Positions 8,230-19,100 of a stretch of DNA of 64,000 nt are shown here, one piece after another (position 1 is the first letter of the stretch; each line of letters starts with the position of its first letter). Location: contig JAPFFF010000029.1 of NCBI GenBank assembly GCA_039105265.1, positions 1,858,991-1,922,990 on the forward strand, given 5' to 3'. The position numbers and the translations under genes are program-made. Source of the stretch: Tritrichomonas musculus (lineage: Eukaryota; Parabasalia; Tritrichomonadida; Tritrichomonadidae). The notes under the pieces are model-generated. The model saw only the letters and a list, made by a program, of their open reading frames with translations, was not told where the DNA came from and did not search any database.

Positions 8230-10526
8230 ATGAGTGAGCAAGAACTTCTTAAAGCATGTGCAAACGGATATCTTGACAAAGTTCGACAACTTCTTTCTGC
8301 CAAAGAAATTGATATCAACTGCAAAGGCATTTGAATCCAAAATCATTCATAACATTCAAATCTAACATTTTTCATGGTATTGAACAATTGAAATATTTAT
8401 GGAATTTAACTCGAATATTTAATTCTACGCCGTTGATTTTAGCTGCATATAACGGTTATTCGGAAATTGTTGAAACATTAATCTCACAAGAAAATATTGA
8501 AATCAACTGCAAAGACATTTGAATCCAAAATCATTCATGACATTCAAATCTAACATTTTTCATTTTATTGAACAATTGAAATATTTATGGAATTTAACTC
8601 GAATATTTAATAATACGCCGTTGATTTTGGCTGCAAGAGAAGGTCATTCGGAAATTGTTGAAACATTAATCTCACAAGAAAATATTGAAATCAACTGCAA
8701 AGACATTTGAATCCAAAATCATTCATGACATTCAAATCTAACATTTTTCATTTTATTGAACAATTGAAATATTTATGGAATTTAACTCGAATATTTAATA
8801 ATACGCCGTTGATTTTGGCTGCACGAGAAGGTCATTCGGAAATTGTTGAAACATTAATCTCACAAGAAAATATTGAAATCAACTGCAAAAACATTTGAAT
8901 CCAAAATCATTCATAACATTCAAATCTAACATTTTTCATTTAATTGAACAATTGAAATATTTATGGAATTTAACTCGAATATTTAATTCTACGCCGTTGA
9001 TTTGGGCTGCAGCTAAAGGTCATTCGGAAATTGTTGAAACATTAATCTCACAAGAAAATATTGAAATCAACTGCAAAGACATTTAAATCCAAAATCATTC
9101 ATAACATTCAAATCTAACATTTTTCATTTTATTGAACAATTGAAATATTTATGGAATTTAACTCGAATATTTAATAATACGCCGTTGATTTTGGCTGCAC
9201 GAGAAGGTCATTCGGAAATTGTTGAAACATTAATCTCACAAGAAAATATTGAAATCAACTGCAAAGACATTTGAATCCAAAATCATTCATGACATTCAAA
9301 TCTAACATTTTTCATGATATTGAACAATTGAAATATTTATGGAATTTTGAAATGAAATGATTTATAAGGCAGCCATTGACTACGCCAGAGAAATAAATGA
9401 TGGAGAAATTGTTGAACTTCTAACGAAAGGACCAAATCGACGAATGAAGAACTTAATTGAACGAAATAAGACACTTCATCTCAAAGTTCAAAGACTTCTG
9501 CGAGCAACGCATTTGAGTAAGAACGAAGGAAGATCTCATCCATCCGAAAGTCAGAATGAAGCACGAGAGGCAAACGGTGACCTTCAGGAAGAACTGAAGA
9601 AGCTGAAGAAATATCTTTCAGCGCTGAACACGAAGACAGAAGAAATCGAAATTGTCGACATCAACGAATTCGAAGAAGTTTCTGTGATTGGTGAAGGTGG
9701 CACATCAAGTGTGAAGGAAGTGATTAAGAGAGAACGATATGCGAAGAAAGAACTGAAAGAACTGAGCCATGAAAAACTTCAGCGATTTCTTGCAGAATGT
9801 GAAACTCTGAGCAGACTTCATCATCCGTGCATCATCGACATCGTTGGTGTGAACTTTGGAGACGGAGATCATCCGCCGTCGATCATCCTTTCGCTTGAAC
9901 CGAAATCGCTTGAGTCAGCGATCTCGAAGAAGGAACTTGGAAACGACGATAAGAACCGAATCACTGTTGAAATTGTTCTTGGAATGCGCTACATCCACAA
10001 GCGAAACTTCATGCATCGTGACCTGAAGCCGACGAACATCCTTCTGAGCAAGAACAACGAAGTGCGAATCAGCGACTTCGGCCTTGCGAAGTACGACGAC
10101 ATTTCATGCTCGCAGACGAAGGGCGTCGGCACACTTCGCTTCATGGCGCCGGAACTTTGCGAAGACGGCGAAGTCAGCACGAAGTACACGAACAAAGTCG
10201 ACGTTTACTCATTCGGAATCACACTGATGTACATCATCACCGAAAGATACCCGCCATTCAGCATGAGAAACGTCGTCCTTGGAATCGTTCCAACGATCCC
10301 AGCAGCAGTTGTTGGCTGGGTTTCGTCTCTGATTGTCCGATGCCTTTCGCCAGAGAGCGAAAAACGTCCGTCATTCGACGAAATCTTCGACGAGCTGAAA
10401 TCGCACAACTTCGACCTTTTCAGTGAAGAAAGTGAGAATCAACTGACGAGCAAGCAGCGAAGCATGAAACAAGCGATCGAATCACGCGTTCTTGAGATCG
10501 AAGCCTTCGAATACCAGCATCAATAA
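8230..10526 (+). CDS. Ankyrin-repeat TKL protein kinase, copy 2 (ankyrin part out of frame)
   Basis: Duplicate of the 1781-4077 gene. The 389-aa kinase frame (9357-10526) is identical in protein sequence to copy 1, with all catalytic motifs. The five ankyrin repeats keep the same out-of-frame spacers, but their variable residues are reassorted: the first repeat here reads TPLILAAYNGYSEIV instead of TPLILAAIKGHSEIV. The N-terminal piece ends INCKGI instead of INCKDI. Repeat number is the same as in copy 1. Confidence 0.72.
8319..9348 (+). repeat. 188-bp ankyrin-plus-spacer tandem repeat, copy 2
   Basis: Same repeat in the second unit, with spacer starts at 8331, 8519, 8707, 8895, 9083 and 9271. 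Variants of individual repeats differ in order from copy 1, which points to gene conversion or unequal exchange within and between the arrays. Confidence 0.9.
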
Positions 10527-10647
10527 GACTAACACCTTCAACTAAAAACTTCCTAATTTATTCTTTTTTTTTTTTTTTTTTTTTTTTTTTCTTCACAAAA
10601 TCTACACAAAAAGTGGAATTCATTCAATTTTATTCACAAAAAGTGAT

Positions 10648-12086
10648 ATGAGAGTCAAAACAATATCGATATCCAAAGCGATTTTTTCCAAATACATCAT
10701 TATTAGCCAAACAAATCCTACGCCATTTGTCACCATTACAGATTTTCTCTCAAAAATCGTTTCTATCGGCGATGAAATGCGACGATGCGTCGTTACTGGC
10801 ATACAAGGATCGTTCACAATCTATCAATTGCTAACAAACTGCTACAAAATCCCAAATTTTGCTGCTGAAAAAATTTTAAAATTTTTAGGCTCAATTGTTG
10901 ACGATCAAGATTTCAGAGGATTATTCTCAATTTCATTTTTAAATGATTTTCAAAGATTCTTTTCATATAACAATTCAAATGCAACTAAGTCAAATCATGA
11001 CAAATCAATCGATATCGGTTATCGGTTCACTTTTCGTGCAGCCACAATTCCAATTATTTCTTTTTTAATCAAAAAGTGCGTTTTTGACTGGAAAACAGTT
11101 TTTATTAATTCGATAAAAATAATATTTGAAAATTGTCTGAAAAAAATGTTGAGAAGTTACAATGAGGCAATCATTTTAGCTTATTCAATGGATCGAATTT
11201 ACGCCAATTATAAAAGGAGTGTTTATGCAGCAATTAGTCTGGCTAATTTTGGTTTCTTCGTGAGAAATGATGATAATGAAATTGGACCTTTGTTGTATTT
11301 TAGATATTCGAGAAATTTGAAATACAGATTCTTTCCGGTGTTTTCACTTTTACAGAGTTTGCTAAAGGCAACAAAAGATGTTGATAGTTTTTTTATGATG
11401 ATTATTTTTCCAAAACTTCCTTCCGATTCTGAACATCTTCTTTTTTCAACTGTTCTTTTGTCTCTTGAATTCTTCATTCTAAGCAAGAAGTGTTTTCGAG
11501 ATTACAAGATCATTCAACAGCTTGTATTCAATGCATTGATTATCACTTCTCAAAATCAGGAGTATTTTTATAATAAAAACAAAGTTGAAGGTGACGAAAA
11601 CAACGATGTTTTGAATGTTGATGATTTTTCAGATTTGGCCACCAAGTTGAAAAAATTGACCTTTCCACAATTTCTGAGGAAAAAGATCGTTTTTGATGGT
11701 TGTCAAAATTCATTGATCGACCTGATCGGCGGATTTGGAAAAAATGGATTGACGGTTTTGACAAGAATGAGCTTTTTTTCTGAATTCGATAAATCAGCAT
11801 CAATGAAAGAAGAAATATTGAAAAAGAACCGCCAAAGAGCGAAGAATCTTAAGATGCAGATTATGAATAACTTTAATCAACAGCAAAAATCATTCCAATC
11901 TGCACCTAAACTAGGCAGCGAAGATGATGAAAATGATGAAAATCAAGAAGAATCTCAAAAAATGGAATGCGGTATTTGTCACTTATAAAACAAAGATGAT
12001 TGCTTTAATTTTCAAATCACCACTTTCATCCTATTTAAATTGGCGTTTTCACGATGCAAAAATTTCTAATAATACTAATAATAATT

Positions 12087-12124
<38 letters not shown>

Positions 12125-12597
12125 AAGGTTGATTTGAGCGATGTTCCAGAATCATTTGAAACATTCAATTGCGTTCGAATTTGTTGTCATCCAATTCGCT
12201 CAAAATGCATTCAAAAGAAGCATTTCAGTTGTCCTGCTGATCGTTGTCCTAGGAATTCATCAATTCCAATAATTGCAGGTCTTTATGAAAATGATTCTGG
12301 ATTAAATAAATCAGTTCTTTCTCAAGCCGAAAAAATTTGTTAAAAGATCCCTAATACGAAGGCCTCAAGTTTGCTGTTTATTGTATGTCATCTCAGATTG
12401 AGGTGCTTGAAATGAGACACGGATCGAATCCAGATTGCCTTGATGACACAACAATTCAGTTTTCATTAAGAAACATCTGCTTGTGCATCCTGCATGTCTT
12501 AAGAAATGAGTCTCAAAAAGTTCTATCGTTTTTTGAGATGTGCTGCCATTTTGGATCATTTCGCACGTGGATATCTTCTGTCGGTGATGTGAAATGA
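10648..12597 (+). pseudogene. UBR-family E3 ubiquitin ligase, 5'-truncated decayed fragment, copy 2
   Basis: Copy of 4199-6148. The 446-aa frame (10648-11988) is identical in protein sequence, and the RING-disrupting stop and frame changes are shared, so the breaks predate duplication. A few substitutions occur in the C-terminal cap, for example ILHVLRN instead of IWHVLRN. Confidence 0.62.
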
Positions 12598-12819
12598 CAC
12601 CATACTGAATATGGCGGGTACAATGAAGATATCTTCTGTCGGTGATGTGCTGCCTTTAAGTTCAAAAACAATCGGTGTAAAATGACACCATAATAATAAT
12701 AATAATTTGATTCTTTATAATTATCTTCATTATTATCATTTTCGTCATCACCGTAATTACGATCATCATCATCACCACCGTAATACGGTGCAAGACATCC
12801 ACGTTTCCTATGATTGTAT

Positions 12820-13128
12820 GGCGCCCAGAGGCGGCGCAATGGTGAAAAGGCTTAGATCGTGAGTAGCGAACGGGCGGGCACCACGGTGGGGCGGGGGCTG
12901 CGCAACACGCCTTGAATGCGATTGATCGTCGGGCGTGCGTATATTCAGACTCCTGTAAACCACAGACCGTTGGTTGAGAGTCATTCGTGGCTCTACGAAG
13001 TTTGGTTCGCCAAGCCAGCGCAGGTTGATCCCGAAGGCGTCGCAAGGTGCAGTTGTGCTCTGCCTGTGCGCTTTCTTGTTGTGGCGTCGCCGAGTTTCCA
13101 GCCAACGGCCGACTTAGGAAGGAACGCC
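12820..13128 (+). promoter_or_regulatory. Bacterial rplJ leader, copy 2
   Basis: Second copy of the GC-rich leader, with the same AGGAAGGAACGCC site before the ATG at 13129. It is essentially unchanged from copy 1. Confidence 0.6.
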
Positions 13129-13695
13129 ATGAAGAGGCTGGGAAAGGAAGTGGTGGTCGCCGAGCTTACGGTACTGTTCCGTAACGCCGGCGCTGTCCAC
13201 CTGACCGAGTTCCGCGGGCTTGCCGCTGTGCAGATCTCCGATCTGGGCGAAAAGCTAGGCCGCGATACTTCCTACACTGTGGCCAAGAACGCGCGGTTCC
13301 GCATCGCCTCTAAGGAAGCCGGCATCGAGGGCCTCGAAGAGATGCTTATCGGTCCTTCCGCTGTCGTCTTCGTGAAGGGTGACTTCATCGACGCTGTGAA
13401 GACTCTGCGTGACTTCGCCAAGACAAACAAGGCCCTCATCATCAAGGGCCGTTTCGCAGACGGAACCGTGTATGATGCCGAAGGTGCCAAACAGCCTGCA
13501 GACCTCGAGTCTCGTCCAGAGCTGCTTGCCGAACTGTCCGACGCGCTCAAGGGCACGATGTCCAAGGCCGCCTATCTGTTCAACGCCCTGCCAACGAAGG
13601 TGGTCCGCGCCGTCGACGCGCTGCGCGAGAAGCAGGAAAAGGCCGCCTGGTCGCCCTGCGGTCCGCCGCATAGCATCAATCCGAAACAAATATAG
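13129..13695 (+). CDS. rplJ: Bacterial-type ribosomal protein L10, laterally acquired, copy 2
   Basis: Second copy of the L10 frame. It differs from copy 1 at a handful of residues: LSDALKG for LSGALKG, LFNALPT for LFNVLPT, and the tail PPHSINPKQI for SPHSINPERT. It has the same read-through extension after REKQEKAA. The rplL remnant follows at 13751. The frame has remained open in both copies, but with so few changes this does not demonstrate selection. Confidence 0.85.
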   Translation: MKRLGKEVVVAELTVLFRNAGAVHLTEFRGLAAVQISDLGEKLGRDTSYTVAKNARFRIASKEAGIEGLEEMLIGPSAVVFVKGDFIDAVKTLRDFAKTNKALIIKGRFADGTVYDAEGAKQPADLESRPELLAELSDALKGTMSKAAYLFNALPTKVVRAVDALREKQEKAAWSPCGPPHSINPKQI

Positions 13696-13750
13696 AAAAT
13701 GAAGGCGCAGCGGCCTCAACATCATGCGCCACGAATGAAAGGAAGCCATA

Positions 13751-13861
13751 ATGGCTAAGTTCACCCAGAATGGGCTGCTCGAAGCTTTCGGTGAAATGAC
13801 CCCGTCGAGCTCTCCAAGTTGTTCAAGGCCTTTGAAGAGAAGCTCGAGAATCGGACAATAA
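13751..13861 (+). pseudogene. rplL: Bacterial rplL (L7/L12) 5' remnant, copy 3
   Basis: Third copy of the same remnant, downstream of the second rplJ frame. The truncation point and frameshift are shared with the other copies, so the decay predates the tandem amplification. Confidence 0.87.
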
Positions 13862-13952
13862 CAAGCCTATTAGATTTATGTCAAGTAAAAATCAAGCTGA
13901 TTCATTTTCCTCTATAAAAAAGCGTAACTAATGATTTTGGGGAAGCTAAATC

Positions 13953-14246
13953 ATGATGGAAAAGACACCACTGTGGATCACTGATGAAAAAGACGATGTT
14001 GAACTTTTTTAAAGAGTGCCTTTACTTAATGCTAATATTCCAATGCAAAAGTATGCTGAAAGTTCAGAATGTGGTTGTGAAAGAGAAGGATTAATCGAAA
14101 AATCAAATTTATATCAAGTAATATATCAAATAAAATAAAAACGAGAAAAAATAATTTTTTTTTAGGATGATGAAAAAGTTGATTTCAATTATGAACTCAT
14201 AAATATTGGCGATACTGGCTGTGGAAATACTCTTCCAATAAAATAA
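13953..14246 (+). pseudogene. Decayed ankyrin-repeat gene fragment, copy 3
   Basis: Copy in the partial third unit, again with the same in-frame stops. It is followed by the AT-rich spacer and the second hAT-type element, not by a kinase gene, because the array ends here. Confidence 0.6.
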
Positions 14247-14523
14247 CAAAAATATATGAAGCATAATTGAATTTCATCATTTTTTATAAATCAAACAAGA
14301 AACCTTATTTTGGTATTAACATAAAACATTATTCATTGAATTAAATTCTGATTATTAAATAAAAAAACCTTTTTCTCCAAAAGATTCTTAATAAAATTAA
14401 TGCAATAGTAAACCAGGTTGCTCTTTCATAATTGTTCTTTGAGTAAAATTAAATGCAAATTTTTGATAAAAGTTTATTGAATATAGTGATTTTATTTATA
14501 ATTGGAATGAATAATTATAAAAT

Positions 14524-15325
14524 CAGGGTTGTGTATCGATCCTCTCCGGTAGCGGTTATTTTCCCGGTAAAATATCGATATTACCGGCTCTAACCGCCGG
14601 TAACGGTATTTATCGATAAAAAACCGAAGTATCGATACAAAAATGGAAAATTTGTATCGAATGTCAGGTTTTTTGTCGGTATTTTTTTAACAAAAAATGT
14701 ATCGGATTTATTTAAAGATGACTAAAGAAATTTATAAGGTTCTAATGAATATAGTTAATTCTCTTTAATTACATATTTTACAACAAATAATCATCATAAT
14801 AATTGTATAATCAATGGTTTCTGAAATATCGTAAATTTAATCATCTTTATGTCAATTTCTATTTGTAGATAAATATAACATTCCAGAACTATTGAATTAA
14901 CTATTAATATGAGAAAGTACATAAAATATATAAATTTTATTGTTTTTAATGATAATAATGATATCAAAAATTTGGATTGTTTAATGAAAATGAATATGAC
15001 GAGATTTCTGAAGAAGAAAGACAATAATATACTTTTTATAAGCTAGTAATTATATTTATAATTAAAATATTTTTTTTAAATTAAATAATCAAATGTTTTA
15101 ATATTTTTATACATTATTTATTAATAAAATTTATATATTAAAATACCGTATCGATACTGATAAAAAGTATTATAAAGTACTTTTTTAATAACCGCTGATA
15201 CTCTAAAAATACCGAAGCACTTTTGTATCGATACTAAAAAATACCGAGCAAAAAAGTATCGATATTTACCGAATACCGATACTTCTTCGGTAACCGGTAT
15301 TTAGTCGTATCGATAAACAACGCTG
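14524..15325. mobile_element. Non-autonomous hAT-type element, copy 3
   Basis: Same 802-bp length as the element in copy 1, with a few substitutions. The left target duplication TATAAAAT is present at 14516-14523. On the right the duplicate is missing and unrelated DNA starts immediately, so the right terminus coincides with the array breakpoint. Confidence 0.87.
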
Positions 15326-15328
15326 ATA

Positions 15329-16055
15329 CAGAAAAGGATTCAAATGTGAAAATGGATTTAAATGTGATCGGAAAATTTTTAAAATTTTTTAAAATTTTAT
15401 ATTTATTTTTGATTTTTCTTTAGATACAAAGACTTTGGTAATAAATGAAATATATCAATATGTTAAGCACTTAATAGTTGATATAAACAAATATAGTATT
15501 CGAACCAAAAATTGAAATTTTAGCATTTTTTCTATTGCTGAAGATGAAAAAATAAAATCGAAATATCGGATTATTTGGATTATTTTTTCCATATTGAATC
15601 ATATATATCGCTTTTAATAGTCAATATGAGCATGCCTTCTTAAAAGTAAAGTAATAAAAATATTATTAATTTTAAACGTACATTAAAAATCAAAATTTCG
15701 ATTTTTCTCAAAAATGTTAGCATAAAGAGTTATAATTTTACTTTTGTTTATTATGCAATAATATATATAGAAGCGATATATATGATTCAATATGGAAAAA
15801 ATAATCCAAATAATCCGATATTTCGATTTTATTTTTTCATCTTCAGCAATAGAAAAAATGCTAAAATTTCAATTTTTGGTTCGAATACTATATTTGTTTA
15901 TATCAACTATTAAGTGCTTAACATATTGATATATTTCATTTATTACCAAAGTCTTTGTATCTAAAGAAAAATCAAAAATAAATATAAAATTTTAAAAAAT
16001 TTTAAAAATTTTCCGATCACATTTAAATCCATTTTCACATTTGAATCTTTTTCTG
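15329..16055. mobile_element. Foldback MITE with TA target duplication
   Basis: Two nearly perfect inverted arms of about 285 bp (15329-15613 and 15769-16055) flank a ~155-bp AT-rich centre. The ends read CAGAAAAGGATTCAAATGTG and its complement, with TA on both sides (15327-15328 and 16056-16057), as in Tc1/mariner-type elements. There is no coding capacity. It lies one base after the hAT terminus that closes the tandem array. Such a long palindrome could form a hairpin and may be unstable. Confidence 0.85.
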
Positions 16056-16167
16056 TAAATTATATCCATATATTTGTTACGTATTGATGAGCTTGACAAA
16101 AGAAAAATATTATAAATATTAATACTTTAAGAGCTAAGGGAAAAAAAGATATTGAATAAATAAAAAT

Positions 16168-19100
16168 TTATTTAATAATTAATTCGAGTTCATTATCACG
16201 TTGTGATACAATTGAGGAATCAACATCAATTGCAAGCATATATTTATTTTCTCTTAAATAAAGCAAGATATCATCAAATGATGGTCTTCTTTCAGGTTCT
16301 TTAATTAAGCATTTATTAATTAAATCATTGCAGCACTTTGAGATCGTCTCTGATTCATCAATTTCAAATGTTTGTCCTGTTGCCCTTTCTTCACTACTTT
16401 GATTTGGCATTTTCCCAACAAACATGAAATAAATGAGAATTCCAAAAGAGAAAATATCTGTTTTGTTGTCATAATCATCGCCTTGTATCATTTCAGGAGA
16501 CATGAACGTTTCTATTCCAACCTTTTTTGTTTTCGAAAGAGTGTCTGTCTCATCTCCAGAATAAGCGAGACTGAAATCAATGATTTTGGCTTGAAAAACA
16601 GAATTCAGCATGATGCTGTCAATTTTTAAATCACGATAAATCAAATTGTTTTCATGTATGAAACGCATTCCATGAGCAACTTCAACCAGAATTCTTGTTT
16701 TCAATGTGTTCTTTATTATTCCCATTTTAAGACAGTCCAAAAGTCGAAAATCAAGGTATTCAAGAAAGATCAAAATTGTTGTAATTCCATCTTCTTTAAA
16801 ATTATATTTTTCAGCCAAATTAATGCCAATTGTTTTAATAATGCATGGATGATCTAATGCCTTAACAATTTCGAATTCTTTAATTGCATTCGCTATATCT
16901 TTGAATTCTGCATCTTCAACTTTTAATATCTTTTTGCATAAGAATATGGACTTTGTAGTGTCAAATGTTTTGAATGCAATGGATTTCTTTCCTTGGCCGA
17001 TTTTTTCAATTGTCTTAAAATTCTTCTCTGAATCAATTCCTATGTAGCAATTATCATCTTTGTAAAGCTCTTTAATGTCTTCTTTGATGTCGTTCACTAT
17101 GTTTTCATATTCACTCTTTTTTGTCATAATTTTAGTCTTCTTTTTTATGAAATGAAATGACAAGAAAGTGTTGTTTGGAGGTGGAATATATATCTTAAAT
17201 TTGCCCCCATTTTCATTAATTGCATCAACAAGTGTCTTTGAATTATCAATTTCTTTTTCTTCTCCTCTTAAAGTAATTTTTTCAGGTTTTATCAGCATTA
17301 TTTTTGAGAGATGGTTTTCTTTTAGCCATTGAATTGTGTTGAGTTCAGAAATATGGTTGTATTTCAAAGGTATTTGGTAATCAAGAAAATCAATGTTCGG
17401 TATCGTTTTGTGAACAAACAATTGACATTCGAAATCCATTAATTTCTTTGTACATAGGTTTAAGATATCAACAGTCTCGTAACTATTTTTAGTTTCATCT
17501 TTTATAAATATAGAAATATCATCCATTTCGTATTTAATCTTCAAATAACCGATTGCCGCTGAAATGGATGTGATTTCACTTATTAAAATTTCAGTGTTTC
17601 CCAAAGATCCTTCACAAACCATTCTTGTTTGATTACCAAATAAATATAATAGTTTATCTTTTTCAAGTTTTGAATTTGGATCTAAAATGTCAGTTCCATT
17701 TTGATTATAACTGAAATCAAAATCATAATCAGTATTAAATTGTTTCTTTAAAAACTCATTTAAATGTGAAATTCTTTCAATGGGACTAGCATAAACTACA
17801 TGACTATATGTTTCTTCAGGTGTTGAAATGGTTATTGGATAAGAATTTTTGTATAAATCTAAATGAACGCAAGCATTTTCAGGTATCTTGTAATATGAAA
17901 ATGACTTGTCTGATGATAAGTAATAATCAGCAAATTTCAAAGTAACTTCGTTTAATGATAATATATCAAATTCTTTAAGTACATCATGAATTATCATTCT
18001 AATTGTTTTTATAGGATCAATATAAATTACTTTTTTGGTATTTTGGAAGCAAAATATAATATTGTTCTTTAATTTATATTCATATGAAACTTCAATTTTT
18101 GCATTTTTTGGAAATAATCCAGCGTTAAATCTAGCTGGCAATTCATATTTATTTGAATTGATAACGACACAAAACTTGATTTCATTTTCTTTCATAGAAA
18201 ACATTGAGCATACTTTTGATTTAAATTCATTATAATTGTCTTCAGAAAGACTTAAATTAAAGGTCAAAGGTGAACCATTTGTTACCAAAAAGTTATTCTT
18301 TTTAGGAACATCATTCAAAACTAAAAAGTCATATTTATGTTTATAAAGCGAAGGTACATCATTGGGAAGCAATTCATTAAAATCAGCAAATAACTTAATG
18401 TTATTTCCTTTAATTTTATATTTTTCACATGTTTTTTGAATGATTTGTTTTGTAGTCATGTTTGAGTCATATTCATCAAAGGCAATAAAAGGATGGGCAC
18501 TGTTAATTATGTCCAATATTTTCATTGTTTTGGTTGGCTTAAAAGAATTAAAGATTATCTTATCATGTTCATTATCTAATATATTAATTAATGGTTCATT
18601 CATTAGTAACTTTTGGTTTTTAAAAATAGCTTCAGCAACATCTAGTTTTGGATATGTTCTCCACAGGATGAAATTTTTGGCATAACTAATATAGCTATTA
18701 TTTGTTTGGTATATTTCATAAATCAAATCAAAAATTCTAAGATTTTCTCCAGTGATTGTTAATGAGAATTCTTTCTTTTGCTTTGATGAACTATCAACCA
18801 CAAAGAAATTAACTTTTCGTTCATTAGATTCTTGATATTCAATTTTATAATCATCTTCTTTAATTATTTTAATAGAATTGTGACTTTTTTTCAGATAAGT
18901 TTCAACTAAATTTTCAGCTGATGAGTATCTGTAGTCAATGAATTCCTGTTCATTATTTTTTAAGCATTTGTTTGAGCATTTGATAAATTTTCTTTTTGCA
19001 GTAGTATAGCGAGGTTTTATTATAATAATTTGAGTAAAAGAATTTGGTTCTTCAGAATTTGTCATGTATTTACTTAGAAACTGATTTGAATATCTCTTAT

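Larger units (their letters stand above)
7260..13711. repeat. Tandem segmental duplication, unit copy 2 (no hAT)
   Basis: Second complete unit, 6452 bp, with the same gene order as copy 1. The hAT-type insertion is absent: the single TATAAAAT at 8065-8072 is the unoccupied target site. The kinase and the 446-aa UBR-fragment reading frames encode proteins identical to copy 1, while the ankyrin repeats have been reshuffled and rplJ carries a few substitutions. Confidence 0.95.
13712..15325. repeat. Tandem segmental duplication, partial copy 3
   Basis: Only the first ~1.6 kb of the unit is present: rplL remnant, ankyrin remnant, AT-rich spacer and hAT-type element. Similarity to copy 1 ends at the last base of the hAT terminus (CAACGCTG, 15318-15325). 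The following DNA is unrelated to the unit and is not the expected target duplication. Confidence 0.93.

Noticed and set aside
6368-13861. Bacterial DNA as simple contamination of the assembly
   Set aside because: The segment is joined to protist DNA on both sides and repeated with the array, with shared decay in rplL. Contamination would not give this, though a chimeric assembly should still be tested.
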